A stretch of DNA of 64,000 nucleotides, from positions 1,054,001-1,118,000 of the forward strand of contig BCIO01000002.1 in assembly GCA_001599975.1 (NCBI GenBank), written 5' to 3'. Below the pieces are notes generated by a model that saw only the letters and a program-made list of their open reading frames with translations, searched no databases and had not been told where the DNA came from. Position 1 is the stretch's first letter, and every line of letters starts with the position of its first letter. Both the position numbers and the translations under genes were made by a program. The stretch is from Cystobasidiopsis lactophilus (lineage: Eukaryota; Basidiomycota; Agaricostilbomycetes; Agaricostilbales; Chionosphaeraceae). Of this stretch, positions 33,201 to 43,661 are shown one piece after another.

Positions 33201-33456
33201 TTGGCTCATGACTGCTTTTGTTGCACAGCTCGATGAGGAAGTGCCTGAGGACGAGCCAGAGGAGAAAGACGATGACGACGAAACGGCGCTGTCGAAAGAG
33301 TGCGTCCGAATACTTTTGCCTAATCAGGCTTCTTTCTGATGCCTCTGCTGTTCGTCGCACAGCAAGCTGCTCAAGAACAAGAGCAAGAAGCCGGCCAAGG
33401 CCAAGGCCGAAGGCGACGCTGCTCCCAAGAAGCGGGCGCCCAAGAAGAAGGCGTAG
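30242..33456 (+). CDS. RFC1: Replication factor C large subunit
   Basis: Large ATPase subunit of the RFC clamp loader that places PCNA on primer ends. About 900 residues from about 11 exons. N-terminus MAKRKAVEDSDSDVEVISSP with a basic patch RRKTKTPVKKRE. A BRCT-like block (EVVIFTGELEGLTREEAKKL, about 30481-30722) precedes the canonical RFC1 BRCT (NCLAGLTFVFTGELSSIDRE, about 30931-31168), so two are present. The AAA+ core follows: LWTTKYAPTDLKHICGNKGQ, Walker A GPPGIGKTTS, ELNASDTRSKK, Walker B VLIMDEVDGM. The RFC1 C-terminal domain includes FTLIDKIFGPYTF, FVHENYAKF and LMDDYFLTKDEFD. A Lys-rich tail ends at TAG 33454-33456. The acceptor near 30763 was chosen to keep frame. Confidence 0.95.
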
Positions 33457-33752
33457 TCGGAAGGGCTTTTGTACGCTTCCCTGGCGGTGGCGCGCGTTCT
33501 CTACGGACTCTCTGCTTCTCATAGCAGTTGTGATGACTGAAATCGACGACTTGTACCATTTGCTTCAACTACCACGAATAGACTCGAGGCCTGAGACGGG
33601 GCGCGAACTTGCGCGAGTCGCCTGTCGTTCCTGAACGCCTGGACGATTGACTTTCCTGCCAACGCAATAGTTTCTTGGCCTGCCAACCGTCCGCGAGGGT
33701 TGCGCTTGTTCTGGGAGAGGGCGTCGAAGGCATCGAGGAGGCCGAACAGCAA

Positions 33753-36036
33753 ATGATGACTTCAGCCGTTTTGGCGGCCGTCGCTCCTGGCCAGCAGCCC
33801 ACGCCCAAGGCGATCCACCTCAGGCTGTCCCAGGATGCACTGGCTACCATGCTCAAGGGCGGCGTGTCCATGTCGCTCGTCGAGACGCCGGGCGCTGCGA
33901 TTGTGAGCCCCCGTCTCTAGAGAAGCAGGTCGTTATTTTGGGGCTGACTGAACCTCTCTCGGGGGACAAGACCTTGCGGGTCGGCGCCACGAATCACCGC
34001 CTGATGAGCGTCAAGGAGGAGTCCGTCCATCAGGTCTGGCATTCGTCCCAAGCGAGCAACGAATGGCAGCTCGTTGGCCAGCTTACCGAACGGGTCCTTT
34101 TGGAGGCCGACATGGGCGACCGGGTCAGGCAGACGTCCGAAGCGGCCAACGCTGCTAAAGGAGAGAGGCATATCGTGGTGCTTGATGGGGATCCGCACGC
34201 TAAGAAGGGCAAGCCTGGCTCCCGTACGTTCTCTTGCTGTTTCCCCGGCAATCGGCCCACGCTCAATTCTTTTGTCGCATCTCAGGAGCTGGCACGCCGC
34301 TGCGCTCTCAGTCCCCAGCTGCTGCGAATGGGTCGAGCCCGCGGACAGCGCAAGCCGCAGCGCCGGCGTCGAAACCCAGGCAGACGCCAAGGCTCGTCGC
34401 CAACCACATTCCCGTCAAGCGCGGCGTTCCCCAGGTCGCTCCCGCTGCCGTCGAAGAGTTTGAGATCAACGGGAACCTGGCCCAAGCGAGCGGCTCAACT
34501 GCCGGGCCATCAACCAGTGCAGCGGTGCCAGGCGGAGTGGGCCCACCGCGGCCTTCGCAAGGCGAGCAGGAGGATTCCTCGTCCGCCGGCGACTCGGAGC
34601 CCTCGCGCCTCAGCTTCTCGTCCAACTCCATGTCCTCTCGGACGAGCGTGTCTTCTGGGGGCGACTCGCCGCCTTCCAAGGAATTCCTGCACATCGACAT
34701 CGATCCCACCAAAACATCCGGCGCCAGCGGCCCACCTCCCTCCATCGCCGTTCTCACCGCCACCCCGATATCAGAGACCAGCTTCAGCGCCCTTGGGTTC
34801 AATATGCCGGCCGCTGCGGTCCCGACGACGGTCCTGGAAGAGATCGAGGATTCAGAGATGCAGGACGCCACCTTGCTCTCCTCCCATTTGTCCGCCTCCC
34901 AACAAAAGCAGTCCTCCTCCTCCTCGCTCTCACCAAGCAGCCGAAGCAGCTCGCTCGAAGCCAAGCCCATGTCCAGGTCCTCGTCCGGCTCGGGAGGCTC
35001 GAAACAAAAACAGCGCGAGGCGCCCCTATACAACCCCATGGCGCCGCCGCCGCCCGCTTCGGTGCCGCCACCTTTAAAACGTAGCTTGACAGACATGGAC
35101 TCGTCCCCCAACCTCTCGAGCTCGGAGGAGAACAACGGCGGCCGGGCGTCCAAGTCGCCCCGGATCCACAATGGCCCCAAAGCCAACGCGCGGACCGCTG
35201 GCGGCGCCCGCTTCTCCCGCCCAGTCAAGCTATCACCTTCACCTAGCCCTAATGGATCTCGAGCGTCGACGCCCAAGCCCAGCACGTCAGCCCACCTATT
35301 ACCAAGTGGGACCACCACTTTAGCGGCTTCCACCCCGCCGCTCTCTTCGCCCAACCTGTCCACTTCTAAGAAGCGCAAGAGCGCATTGGAGCACCACGAC
35401 ACAGAGGAGGAGCTGGACGGCCTCTATGGTGCCGCTGGCGGGTCGCCGAAACCGACGAAAAAGCTCAAGGGCACGAACGGGTCGACGACGGCGAGCAACC
35501 TGTCCACCACGACCACGGGAGGCAAGCGCGAGTCGCGGATCTACTACACCTCGTCCTCGGAAGACGAAGAGCCGCTGTCGACGACGACTTCCACCACCGC
35601 CAAGAACCGGGGGCGGCCGACGAAAGCCAAGCCGCTGCGGACGGCGGTCACCTCGCTCTTGAAAGAAGAGGCGCCTCTCAGCCGGGCCAACACACCGGAG
35701 AGCCGGACTCGGTTGGACTCGGCCTCGCCTTCGTCCTCGGCCCCCTCCTCCGCGTCGTCAGTGATCAGCTCCGAGTCGGACTACCGGCAGCAGCACGCGC
35801 GCTTCGCCCTGCTGCACTACGAGTTCGAGAAGCTGTGCACGCTGATCAAAGGCCACGTGGCCACGTACGACAAGCTGGTCGAGGGGCAAGACGTGCCCGA
35901 GGCCATCCGGCTGGCGGCGCCCGCCAAGAAGGAGTCCATCGCTTTGGTCGCCAAGGCCAACGAGGCCAGGGCCGAGCTGGTCACCCTCAAGAGCGGCCTG
36001 TGGGCTTGGGCGCGCGCTCACGCTGGCCGCGCCTGA
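33753..36036 (+). CDS. ELL-family RNA polymerase II elongation factor (probable)
   Basis: Probable ELL homologue, a nuclear factor that limits pausing of RNA polymerase II. The N-terminal part reads HLRLSQDALATMLKGG, SMSLVETPGAA, then after an intron (33903-33973) TLRVGATNHRLMSVKEESVH and QLVGQLTERVLLEA, the order of an ELL N-terminal domain. A disordered Ser/Pro-rich stretch of about 500 residues follows. The last 90 residues are helical (YRQQHARFALLHYEFEKLCT ... LVTLKSGLWAWARAH), placed like the occludin/ELL domain. The stop is at 36034-36036. The start is uncertain: 33753 is the first ATG in the frame, but the frame is open to about 33675 and an upstream exon near 33530 is possible. Confidence 0.6.
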
Positions 36037-37068
36037 ACCCCATCTCCCTGTGTGTCCACCACCCAAACCAGCATTTCTCTTCATCCATCATGTTCTTTCG
36101 AATATATCCCACCCACCACCACCTTCCTTCCAGTCTGTCTTAATCTTTGGATTTCGTTTCAAAAGGAGGAAGCAACCCAACAGCGTGTGTCGAGAGCAAA
36201 AGTAAACACTTTTACAAACTGCTTGTTCCTTTTCTCTTTCTGTAGCAAACCTCTCGCACGCTTTTACGCAAACAAACCCCACGCACTTCGTTGTCTTCTT
36301 ACAAACCATTTTTAGCTCTCTCGCTTTTAAACCTGTAATTGATCGTTTTTTGCCACTTTGCCTTTTCGCCACCCTTTCTGCTTTGCCTTAGAGCTGCTCG
36401 TGCAAAGGACAAACATTGTATGGGGTAAAATAGAAACATCTTGAGGGATATTGCAACAATCGTTCAAAACAAAACAGCGTAAAAAAACACAAGCGGCTTC
36501 GGTCGCTCGTGCGTATAAAACACCCAAACAAGCCGGCAAAAAGCTCCAGGCTTATTAGACTGACGCTTGCGATATTGGGAGGGAAAGACTTCTTGGGCTG
36601 AAAGCGAAGGATATTGAAAAAAGGGGGAGGGAGGGGGAAACGATGTGGTGGTGTTGGGAGTTAGCTTGGGGTGCCTCGCCAATGGAGTTTGAGGTTTTGA
36701 AATCGTCTGTTCGTGTGATAAGCTGGAGGGGGAAGATAAGAAAAGTGGAGTGGCGGTTTTGTAGACAAGGCGTGTGGCTGTGTGGGGAACCATCCAACAG
36801 AAGGGTTCGAAAGTGTGCTGCACGACAAAAGAACTGATTGGCCCCCAAAAAAGACGAAAGAGTTGCTACTGGACAAAGACCAAGGCGTCGAAAGGGGAGA
36901 ACGAGGTGGATGGTGTTGATATTTCTTCGGGGAGATTTGAAAGCTGCGTGTTGTTGGAGGGTCGATTTAAAGCGAGGGTCGGAGAGGTAACGAGGTGGGT
37001 TTTGGTTGATTGTTTGAAAGACGACGTTTCTATGCTGGGATGCTGTCCGTTGCGCAAAACCACATTAA
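36037..37068. other. Convergent intergenic region with no gene seen
   Basis: About 1 kb lies between the stop of the ELL-like gene and the stop of the secreted protein on the minus strand. It contains A- and T-rich tracts (for example 36480-36490) suited to 3' UTRs and polyadenylation. No frame shows a recognisable motif. Confidence 0.5.
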
Positions 37069-38058
37069 TCAGCAAGAAGACTGATGGAGGGAGGGAAAGG
37101 CAACGGACAACTCCCACATCTCGTTCTTGTTGCCTTTGGTCCAGGCGACGAGCTTCATGACCTTCTGGCCCAAAGAGTGGACGACCTGGTTGATCAACGC
37201 CCTCGGCGCTTCGTTGGTGATGTGATCCGTAGCTACCAAACTGTGCCTCCCCTCAGTCTCCCACTCTTTCTTGTGAGTGTAAGGGAGAGACGCACTAAAA
37301 AGGCCCGTAAGATTTGGACTTTCTCGACTTCTTCTTCTTCGCCATCCTCCGCTTCTCCAAGCCGGTGCCGAAGAGGTCTTCTAAGCCATCGTCAAAGTCG
37401 TCGGAGAAGATGGAGCGCTCCTCCAGGTCGGCGTCGGCCACCCCGCGCTTGAAGTTGGCGCCCGCGGGGATGAGGAGGAAGGCCTGCTTGTAGTTGGCCT
37501 TTTGCTTGGCGTTGCCGCTCGCTAACAGCCCCAAGGCGCATTCGTACATTGCTTTTGTACCCGCACACACTTTCAGCCTTGCTCTCAAGGTGGGAAGTGG
37601 GGGACAAGGACGAACCTCCAGCTCCATCAGCGCCAATGCTGGAATCCCACTGAGCCGAGACGCACTTCCTCTGGCCCGAGGGACCGGAGCCCATGACGGT
37701 GTGCTTGGCTGAGCCCTCGTTGTGCTGGACGACGGTGATGGGCGAGCCTTTGCCGTACGCGGGGTACAGGTTGTTCCGATTGCCAGTCAAGCGTTGGCCA
37801 GTCGCGACCTTGTCTCCCTTGTCAGCATTCCTATAGGCAGCTCATAACGAGTGCGTACATTTTGAATGTAGTAGTTCCCATTGGGGATTTGCTTAGCTTG
37901 TTTCTAATGCTCCATATTTAGGTCACTCCCAACAAACAACAAGAGAGGGAAAGACGAACGATGACAGAAGCCGAGTTTTGCTTGCCGTGAGCGACTTGAG
38001 CAGCCGAAGTGAAGCTGGTTAGGCTCAGTAAGAGCACGACCAGGGCTTGCTTTAACAT
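37069..38058 (-). CDS. Secreted trefoil-like protein with a Lys-rich internal segment
   Basis: The ATG at 38058 begins a signal peptide (MLKQALVVLLLSLTSFTSAA). Five exons give about 240 residues. The first half resembles a ricin-type beta-trefoil: IPNGNYYIQNVATGQRLTGN, GSPITVVQHNEGSAKHTV, KCVSAQWDSSIGADGAGAMY. The rest continues QAFLLIPAGANFKRGVADAD, an acidic run, the basic stretch EKRRMAKKKKSRKSKSYG, and after a GTGCGT intron VATDHITNEAPRAL...WTKGNKNEMWEL. The stop is at 37069-37071. The short last exon is supported by that join and by the W residues typical of trefoil repeats. Function unknown; carbohydrate binding is inferred from fold only. Confidence 0.6.
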
Positions 38059-38486
38059 TTGTGTTGGAAAAGGAATGGATGAGTTGTTATAAAGAGCGTG
38101 GTGGGTTGTTCAAAGGGAAGCCAGGGAAGTCGCGCGTATTTTAGTGAATCGAGTCCAGCTTGATTTGACGGTTGATGTTATAGAAGGGCGAATGGTCGCT
38201 TGGAGAGGACAGAGCAACGGAAGAAGGGCGTTGTGGGCGGCCCGGAACAAACGTGACTTTTTGGGCGAGGCCAGAGCGAGCCAGAGCGGGTTTGTTTACG
38301 GTTCAACATCGACCCAACCCAGATTGCGTTTATACATAGGGTTCATCCGGATTGCATATATCACAAGCGAGAGCAGGGGCCCGAAGAAAGCCAAAAAGAA
38401 GGATAGGACAAGAGAGCGTGTGGCGCATCCCTTGAAGAGTACGCGGTCTGTGTTCTGGGTCGAAGCATGACGATGGAGGCGGAGGG
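38059..38486. other. Same-strand intergenic stretch
   Basis: About 430 bases lie between the 5' end of the secreted trefoil-like gene and the stop of the APH-fold gene, both on the minus strand. A TTATAA-like site near 38090 could serve the secreted gene. Nothing else was seen. Confidence 0.4.
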
Positions 38487-40013
38487 CTAGAGCTTGGAAG
38501 TGGACGTGTCGGAAGCCAGGCGGCGGTCGATGGCCCGGTTGAGGAAGGTGCCCATGGCCGCGAAGATGCGCAGCGAGTCCTTCGCCCGCGTCGACGACGC
38601 CGACCGGTTGGCGTACCGAGCTCCGATTCCTATATATTGTTCACTCGTTTAGTTCTCGGGATTTTGAATGGGAGAGGGAGAGAAATCGGACCTTGGAAGA
38701 TGACGAACACTGTGGCATCGTCCGTCAAAGCGAGCTCACAGGGACAAAAGAGCTACGAAGGGAGAGAACCCACTGCGGAAGAAAGCCCAGGTGACCATCC
38801 AGTCCCACTCGTTCTCCGTCACCTTGTAGCCCACCCCGGCGCTGTACCGGTCCAGCAGGTCCCGCAGGTCCGGGATGCCCGTGTGCGACTGCGGCAGGTT
38901 CTTGACCGCCTGCAGCAAAGGGTGGTTCACCAGGTCGTGCTCCACGAACAGCGGGTCGTTCGGGTCCATCGATAGCGGCATCAACGCCGAAGTCAGGTCC
39001 ACCAGCTGTGAGAAGAGGGCAGTGAGGAAAATACTCCTTGGGGGGAAAGGTGTATAGGGGATGCCTCCACTCACAGGATGGCCAACAGTGACCAACTCCC
39101 AATCCAGGACAGCGACCACTTTCGGGTCCGTCGGCGCATACATCTAAGAGGCCTACTCTCAGCATTTTGTCTCTGCCCTTTCAAAGAGGGGGCAACACGC
39201 ACCAAGTTGTCCATCTTCAAGTCGCCATGCACCAGCCTGGGGGTGAACGAGCGGGGGTAGGTCTGCTGGAAGTAGCGCACGGCCTTGTCGAACTCGCAGC
39301 CGGCGAACCCCACCTCCTCCCCCGTGTCCGCGTCCTTCACGCTGGCCTGCTTGTGGCCTAACCCGCCCAAGGTGCGCAGCTGCCGGGCGAAGAAGTTCTC
39401 GGTCGAGGCGAACTTGGGCGGGAGGTTCAGCTTGGACACGTCCACCGAGTGCATGGCCACATGCGTGTCGATCAGCGCTTCCCAGCTTTTTTTCACGCCC
39501 ACTCGTCAGCCTGAAAGAAAGACGAAAGAAGGGAGAGGGGGGGCTCACTACTTTCGCCGCTCGTCAACCGGAATATCCGGCAGCGTGCAATCCGCCTTCA
39601 CCCTCCCTTCGACAAACTCCATCAGGTAAAACTCGGACCCAATGGCGGCCAGGTCGGTGCAGTAGTGGATCATCTTGGGCACCGGCACCTGCTTGGCGCC
39701 CGGCAGCGAGTTGTACTCGTTCACAGCGGCCAGCACGTTGAACTCGCGCCGGATGTTGTGCGCCGTCTTGGACAGCAGCTCGCCGGGCGGCTTCTTGCGC
39801 AAGACCGACTTCCGACCTTGCGAGTCGCGCACCAAGAAAGTCGGGTTCGATTGACCTTTGCGAACACCATGATTTTAATTTGGAAGTTGAGGCAAAGGGA
39901 AGGGAGAGAGAGAGCGAACCGGTGGAAAACTTGGTCACTTCCAAAGGCGGCGTGATCCCTTGCACCGAGTTCTTGATCAGGTAGGCGGACAGCGTGGCTT
40001 GATCTATCGACAT
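38487..40013 (-). CDS. APH-fold phosphotransferase, ACAD10/11 N-domain-like
   Basis: Protein-kinase-like small-molecule phosphotransferase of the APH/choline kinase superfamily, like the kinase part of ACAD10/11 that phosphorylates hydroxylated acyl chains. About 380 residues in about six exons. MSIDQATLSAYLIKNSVQGI; then SNPTFLVRDSQGRKSVLRKK with the ATP Lys, the helical TAHNIRREFNVL, EFYLMEFVEGRV, the catalytic loop RLVHGDLKMDNLV and the metal Asp in VVAVLDWELVTVGHPLVDL. A C-terminal helical part ends DRRLASDTSTSKL. There is no acyl-CoA dehydrogenase domain in the gene, so it is a stand-alone kinase. The substrate is inferred from the family only. Confidence 0.82.
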
Positions 40014-40741
40014 CTTTTGTGTGTGTGTGGTTTGGAGAAGGGAAAGGGCAGAACAGGATCAAGTTTTTGGGATGATCCCGGGATGCGCGAGTGATGTGGG
40101 GAGTCGTCGGAGGGCAAGGCGCGTGTTCCCGACGGCGAGCGCTCTGGAAGCGTGTGGCCTCGCGTTGGTTGAGGTTGGGTGGCGATTGGAAATGGGTCCC
40201 AAGATGGAAAGAGGACAATGCAAAAAGAGGCAGGGGTATGCGGAAAATGCGAAGAGGGGGCACTGAGAGAGAGGATTTCCCTAATTTTACATTTTTTGGG
40301 TGGTGGTGGTGAGAAGTCGTTCGCGAGTCGTTGCTGTCGAGGAGTGAGGTCGTTCTTGAGGAAGGTGGTAGTCTGCTATAGATGCTGGCGGTGGAGTGCT
40401 TTCGTACAGAAGGGCGGGCAGTGAGAGCGACGGCCAAGTGGTGAGCTCGCCTGCTTTCTGTGACCAAACCTCCAGACGAACTGTTAGCCATCGCTTCAGA
40501 TCGTCTCAAAGTCACCCACAATAGCTCTAGATCCGTGAACAGGTCATGATGGAGGCGAGTACTGATGGCCACGTAGTCTGTGACGGGTTTTCAAGCCAGA
40601 GCTCACGAGCTTTGGTACGAAGCCACTCACTGCCTCTCTCGAGATTCAAGTGAACCAGTGTTCAGATTAACCGCAGCCACCGCAGTCTGTGAAGCAATGG
40701 ATATCAACGCGAACACTCAAGATGTAGGGCAAGTTCCACAC
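40014..40741. other. Intergenic region between two minus-strand genes
   Basis: About 730 bases lie between the start of the APH-fold gene (downstream) and the stop of BET1. The side next to the APH start is purine-rich on the plus strand, that is CT-rich in the gene's direction, as in fungal leaders. No gene was found. Confidence 0.5.
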
Positions 40742-41339
40742 TCACACAAAGATCCAAAACACGAGAATGAGGAACAGCATCCCTGCTCGTTGGTCAATCA
40801 GGTCACCTGAAGCAACGCTTTGAGAAGGGAGACGTGGGACGAACAGTACCACCAACGCCCGCCTGTCCGCTTGGCCATCTTCTTCATCCGGTTGAACGTC
40901 CCGCCCAGCAAGCCCGTCGTCTCTGAGAAGCTGTCGTTCTGTTCGTACGCCCAACTCCTGTGCGTCAGCTCAGACCTGATGGTGCAAGGCAGCGCCACGA
41001 ACCATGCCGTTGAGCAGCTTTGTCGAATCCCTGACTTCATTGCCTATCCCAATCGTAATCTGCGTGCCGATGTCTGGCCTTCAGACGAGTGCTCCGTCTG
41101 AAGTAGCAATCACGACGCACATCCTTGAGCATCTTGACCTTGGCGCTGAGCCCTTCGAGCGCATCCTCGTTCTGCGACTCGAGCTCCTCCGCCGTCCGCG
41201 CGTTCGAGTACTGCCCAAACGGCGAGGCCCGTCCCGAGCTCGGGTTGCTGTAGTTGTTCTCCTGCTGCTGCTGCGGTGGGATCAAGGCAGCCCGGTGCGA
41301 GAGCGTCGACCCAGAAGCCGGCGTGTAACGGTACTGCAT
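40742..41339 (-). CDS. BET1: Bet1 Qc-SNARE
   Basis: Tail-anchored SNARE for ER-to-Golgi vesicle fusion. About 140 residues from four exons. MQYRYTPASGSTLSHRAALI, then a Gln-rich stretch and the SNARE motif: RTAEELESQNEDALEGLSAK, VKMLKD|ITIGIGNEVRDST and LLGGTFNRMKKMAKR with the usual heptads. After a short last intron a hydrophobic anchor (AGMLFLILVFWIFV) ends the protein at TGA 40742-40744. The ATG at 41339 is the first that fits; upstream in the same strand ATG 41510 meets a stop. The anchor is short, as in other Bet1 proteins. Confidence 0.85.
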
Positions 41340-41726
41340 CTCTCGGTCGACGTGGAGAGGAAGATTTCTTGCGCTCTTGCCGCGACCTGGCCTGCGCACA
41401 AGTGCCCACTTCTGGCTTGTGCTTCTGCTACATCAACACTACTGCACTTTAGCGCGGCTAGGCTTCTGCAGAGCCAAAGCCAGATTCTCGGGCGTGGGCT
41501 GCCATCTTTTTGAGGCATCAGGCAGGACTCGACTTCTCCTCTCGATGGCCCCCATCTGACTTCAGAATCACATGCTTAGGTACTCAGTAGAATCTTTCGC
41601 CAGAGCGAGCCCGCTGCAGGGAAGTCCAGCGCTCCTTGGATCCTTGACGACGTACTGCTGGTGTAGCAACTCTTTGCTTGGCGTCCCTTCGGCGGCAGCT
41701 CTCAGTGGCCTATCCTACACGTCTTA
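41340..41726. promoter_or_regulatory. Divergent promoter, BET1 and intronless paralogue B
   Basis: 387 bp lie between two start codons pointing apart. No TATA or known operator was seen. A housekeeping SNARE and a lineage-specific gene share this space. Confidence 0.4.
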
Positions 41727-43661
41727 ATGGACACCGGATTGAAGTCTCTCGTGATCACTGAGGGCGGCTGTTGTGTCGCCGATGAGCGCATCTCAATCCA
41801 TCCGCTTGTTCGGCAAGCCCAGATGGCCGTCAACTCCCTTCCCTTCACCGAAGGACGCTGTTGCAACAATCTTCAACCTCTCCCGCATGACCACTCGGCC
41901 CTCGCACCTTTCAAGCCTCAGCAGATTGTTGAAGGCCGCTGTTGCCGGTCAGAGCTCACAAAGTTCGACCTTCTTCTCGTCACGCACGGCAGCTGTTGCA
42001 ATGTTCAAGAGCCTCTCCCACTGCATACGCTCGCACAACAGGCAGTCCGAGCCGGCCGCCTGCCTGACAGCCTCCAGAGCACCTTTTGCCAATGGGTCCT
42101 CAAGACTCCAAGAGTCCAGGAGCTTTTAGTCAAAAGAATTGACTGGATGAAGGCCACCCAGGGCTGGGAGCACGAGTACTTGGTGGTGGAGATCACCAAT
42201 GGCGATGGCCTTCCGCCTTCTTTCCTCCGCCTTGATCGCTGCCAAGACACGAAGGAACTCCCTCTGCCCCCGTTGGTGTTCAGTGCCGAGCAGAACGAAG
42301 ATCAATATGTGGCTGGAACTGAGGAGGGAGAGGCGGATAGCAACGTTCCAGACTTTCGCGCCCTCTTGACCACGGACGCCACCCGCCTTACGCAGGCTTC
42401 GTGGACCAGCAGCTCGCGATCCTTGCTCTTGTCCATGGCTCGTGATACGGTAGCCATCTCTCAACACAAATCCAGCCTCGTCCAATCAAGCATCCGCCTT
42501 TGCTCCTTGATCTTCGACTGGGAGCCAGTCTCGATGTGCATGGCACCCTTCCTTCTGTACCTCGCCATGCACACTCAGTTCATTCTCCAAACCGCTCCTT
42601 CATACACAATTTGGGATGCCAACTGCTTTTTTACCGCCAGTCAGCTTTGCCTGCTCTTCGCCACGTCGTGCTCGGCTTGCCTGACTTTCGACCTGGCCCA
42701 TGCTTTCGACTCTCCTATCTTACGAACCCTCTTTTACTATGACGAAGCCCCGAACCTGCCTTCTCAAGCGTTGTTTCCAATCGTGTTGCCGCAGTTATCC
42801 GAGGGGGCGCTCGGTGCTATCATCCACGAGGTCGAGTCCTCGCCTGTGACTTGGCGCGGCAGCACTTTAGCGGGCATTTCCTGCATTCTCTCCCTCGTCT
42901 ATCCCTCCGGGTGGCCAAGAGCAGTCCAGTTTGCGAAATACCACGAATGGCAACTGGCCAAGGTCCAGTACCTCCAGCGCGGCCGTCCCATCACTATCAT
43001 CCCGGGACGCTATGGTTTTCAAACCCTGCTTGCCTACTGGGAAGCCAAGCGAGATGCCCAAAAATCCTTCCACTCAAGCAGGCCAAGCGATGTCCTCGAG
43101 CATTCCTGGTTCTATCCGTATCACATGCGGATGGTGGCCAAAGTAGAGGCGGTCAGACAGGTCGTTGCAGATACCGTTCGGGCAGCTGTGATTTTGTTTC
43201 CGATGGCCACGGCACCGCTCGGGTTCACATTTCGCTTGGTGGACGGAGTCGCTGGGGCGATCTTCTTCCTCGTCGTTTTCGCCTTAGGACTCTTTCAGCC
43301 ATTTCTCGGGCGAGTCTTTGAGATGTTTGGGGGCCTCCAAAGTGGGTTTGCTGGTGTCAAGCCCGATTCCAATCCCGTCGACCCCCAACAACCGCTCCTC
43401 CGAGTGAGGTATGACTGGCACCCTCGCGCGTATCGAAGACTGGAAGAAGAAGGGGAAGATTTCAAGCTGAAGACGCAAGAGTGGTGGCACAGGCGTTGCC
43501 AGCAATACTATGACGCCCAGTGGCGATTGCTTGGCCGGTGGGTCGGCCTCTTTTCTTTGCGACGATTGGAGCAGTCTTCAACACCTGTTTGCTCAAGGCC
43601 GATCAAGGTCAAAGTCATGCTCCCTCGGCGCAACAACGTCAGCAGTTTTCAGGCCAAGTAG
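41727..43661 (+). CDS. Intronless lineage-specific membrane protein, paralogue B
   Basis: A single-exon frame of 644 codons, homologous to the 24159-25664 gene from about residue 92 (LPLHTLAQQAVRAGRLPDSL). Shared blocks include RIDWMKATQGWEHEYLVVEI and TNGDGLPPSFLRLDR. Hydrophobic segments lie near residues 485-535 (AVILFPMATAPLGFTFRLVD, AIFFLVVFALGLFQPFLGRV), as in paralogue A, followed by a charged helix (EEEGEDFKLKTQEWWHRRCQ). Unlike A it has about 90 extra N-terminal residues with four CC motifs and a longer C-terminal tail. If the extension is not translated, no clear ATG exists near the homologous start in this frame, which supports the start at 41727. Function unknown. Confidence 0.7.
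   Translation: MDTGLKSLVITEGGCCVADERISIHPLVRQAQMAVNSLPFTEGRCCNNLQPLPHDHSALAPFKPQQIVEGRCCRSELTKFDLLLVTHGSCCNVQEPLPLHTLAQQAVRAGRLPDSLQSTFCQWVLKTPRVQELLVKRIDWMKATQGWEHEYLVVEITNGDGLPPSFLRLDRCQDTKELPLPPLVFSAEQNEDQYVAGTEEGEADSNVPDFRALLTTDATRLTQASWTSSSRSLLLSMARDTVAISQHKSSLVQSSIRLCSLIFDWEPVSMCMAPFLLYLAMHTQFILQTAPSYTIWDANCFFTASQLCLLFATSCSACLTFDLAHAFDSPILRTLFYYDEAPNLPSQALFPIVLPQLSEGALGAIIHEVESSPVTWRGSTLAGISCILSLVYPSGWPRAVQFAKYHEWQLAKVQYLQRGRPITIIPGRYGFQTLLAYWEAKRDAQKSFHSSRPSDVLEHSWFYPYHMRMVAKVEAVRQVVADTVRAAVILFPMATAPLGFTFRLVDGVAGAIFFLVVFALGLFQPFLGRVFEMFGGLQSGFAGVKPDSNPVDPQQPLLRVRYDWHPRAYRRLEEEGEDFKLKTQEWWHRRCQQYYDAQWRLLGRWVGLFSLRRLEQSSTPVCSRPIKVKVMLPRRNNVSSFQAK
41760..41999 (+). repeat. Four-fold GAAGGnCGCTGTTGC motif in the N-terminal extension
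   Basis: A 15-base motif occurs at 41760-41774, 41850-41864, 41931-41945 and 41985-41999, all in the same frame. It encodes TEGGCC, TEGRCC, VEGRCC and THGSCC. Spacing is 90, 81 and 54 bases, always a multiple of three. Confidence 0.8.

Noticed and set aside
34308-35402. Minus-strand frame of 364 codons over the ELL-like gene
   Set aside because: Antisense to Ser/Pro-rich coding DNA. No domain, and the plus strand has the conserved ends.
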